Program-made: the position numbers and the translations under genes
Notes under the pieces: generated by a model
Seen by the model: only the letters and a program-made list of their open reading frames with translations
What the model was told of the DNA's origin: nothing
Databases searched by the model: none
Shown: positions 5,755 to 6,417 of the stretch, piece after piece
Position numbering within the stretch: the stretch's first letter is position 1
Layout of the letters: every line of letters begins with the position of its first letter
Assembly: GCA_011064905.1 (NCBI GenBank)
Contig: JAAKFW010000088.1
Location: forward strand, 1-6,417
DNA from: Candidatus Anoxychlamydiales bacterium
Lineage (GTDB): Bacteria; Chlamydiota; Chlamydiia; Chlamydiales; SM23-39
Length of the DNA: 6,417 nt
Direction: 5' to 3'

Positions 5755-6275
5755 TCTTGCCTCTAGTCTACTACGGTAACCCTAAACTTCGCTCGAAATG
5801 CTTAGAGGTTCAGGAAGTTACTGAAGAGATTAAACAGCTATGTTTAGATATGGTAGAGACTATGGATGCTAACAATGGAGTAGGTCTCGCTGCCGTGCAA
5901 GTTGGGAGATTTTTAAGAATCATTGTTATTAGACCTGTTTTAGATGATGAAAATAATGAAATATGTCTAGGAGATGCTGAAATCTATATAAATCCAAAAC
6001 TATCTGCTCCAGTAGAGAAAACTGAAAAACGTCCAGAAGGCTGCCTTTCAATTCCCTCTCTTCACGAAGAGGTGGAAAGACCAATATCTATTCATTTAGA
6101 AGCATTAGATATTGATGGCAACACAATATCTAAGGAAATAAAAGGCTACAAAGCTCGTGAAATTATGCATGAAAATGATCATCTAAATGGTGTTTTATTT
6201 ATAGATAGACTTCCTGCAAAAAAAAGAAAAGAAATAGAACCCGCCTTAAAAGAGATCAAAGCTAAGTATAATTAA
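5751..6275 (+). CDS. def: Peptide deformylase
   Basis: Metalloenzyme (usually Fe2+) that removes the formyl group from the N-terminal methionine of new bacterial proteins, at the ribosome. The 174 residues fit a bacterial type 1 deformylase. All three motifs are present: GVGLAAVQ at 43-50 (Gln50), EGCLS at 96-100 with metal ligand Cys98, and HENDH at 140-144 with metal ligands His140 and His144 and the catalytic Glu141. The N terminus has the usual YYGNPKLR. Two positions deviate mildly from the common form: Val49 where Pro or Thr is common in GLAAxQ, and Met139 where Gln often precedes HExDH. Neither touches a catalytic residue. The gene is translationally coupled to secG through an ATGA overlap and ends the plus-strand operon. 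No clear terminator follows its TAA, and no fmt is in view. Confidence 0.96.
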   Translation: MILPLVYYGNPKLRSKCLEVQEVTEEIKQLCLDMVETMDANNGVGLAAVQVGRFLRIIVIRPVLDDENNEICLGDAEIYINPKLSAPVEKTEKRPEGCLSIPSLHEEVERPISIHLEALDIDGNTISKEIKGYKAREIMHENDHLNGVLFIDRLPAKKRKEIEPALKEIKAKYN

Positions 6276-6371
6276 ATTCTTGAGTTCTAATTGCGATAGA
6301 GACAAAGTTATAAAAATCATTTCTTATTCTTCTATTTGATATAGATGCTTTTGTTAAAAGAAAAAGGTGAT

Positions 6372-6398
6372 ATGTCAAAATTAACATTGAAAAAATAA
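6372..6398 (+). other. Eight-codon frame with a purine-rich upstream stretch; possible start of a further gene
   Basis: AAGG (6364-6367) sits four bases before an ATG at 6372 that reads only eight codons (MSKLTLKK) to a TAA. The last codons lie on a run of six As (6390-6395). If one A were absent, the frame would stay open to the window edge and continue NKLIFISS, which resembles the start of a signal or membrane segment. It may be a chance ORF, a leader peptide, or a gene start disturbed by a homopolymer indel. It cannot be settled within the window. Confidence 0.15.
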
Positions 6399-6417
6399 AT
6401 TGATCTTTATAAGCTCC

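Noticed and set aside
6276..6417. Search for a def terminator, tRNA or promoter in the right tail
   Set aside because: There is no stable hairpin followed by a T-run, no cloverleaf, and no -35/-10 pair with acceptable spacing (TTGATA at 6336-6341 has no matching -10).

Overview
The window is a compact stretch of housekeeping genes in AT-rich DNA (roughly one third G+C by eye). It holds two divergent operons read from one short control region at about 4587-4699. I do not see an undescribed system, a mobile element with a transposase, a CRISPR array, a tRNA or an rRNA. The notable signals are regulatory and junctional rather than new protein families.

Organism: the order xseA-xseB-dxs on one strand with tpiA diverging from it matches, from memory, the Chlamydia trachomatis block CT328 (tpiS), CT329 (xseA), CT330 (xseB), CT331 (dxs). 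With the low G+C and tight packing, this suggests a member of the Chlamydiae, possibly an environmental lineage since nadK, secG and def adjoin the block here. This is inference from gene order; other AT-rich bacteria are not excluded.

Layout: 1-236 is AT-rich and has no convincing complete gene. It contains a GC-rich perfect hairpin (41-58), a hairpin plus T-run that could end a plus-strand gene entering from the left (72-100), and an 18-bp AT palindrome (96-113). Then, all on the minus strand and in transcription order from right to left, come xseA (4586-3237), xseB (3247-2972), dxs (2972-1098) and nadK (1088-237). On the plus strand come tpiA (4700-5452), secG (5464-5754) and def (5751-6275). 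The tail 6276-6417 carries no recognisable gene, apart from a possible eight-codon frame with a purine-rich ribosome-binding-like stretch at 6364-6398.

How the genes fit: XseA and XseB are the two subunits of exonuclease VII. Dxs makes 1-deoxy-D-xylulose 5-phosphate from pyruvate and glyceraldehyde 3-phosphate, the first step of the MEP isoprenoid pathway. NadK makes NADP, whose reduced form the next MEP enzyme needs. The divergent operon opens with triosephosphate isomerase, which supplies glyceraldehyde 3-phosphate, followed by the SecG translocon subunit and peptide deformylase. Genes within each operon overlap or are separated by about 10 nt, so translational coupling is likely. The two promoters appear to interlock, each -35 box lying inside the other's spacer.
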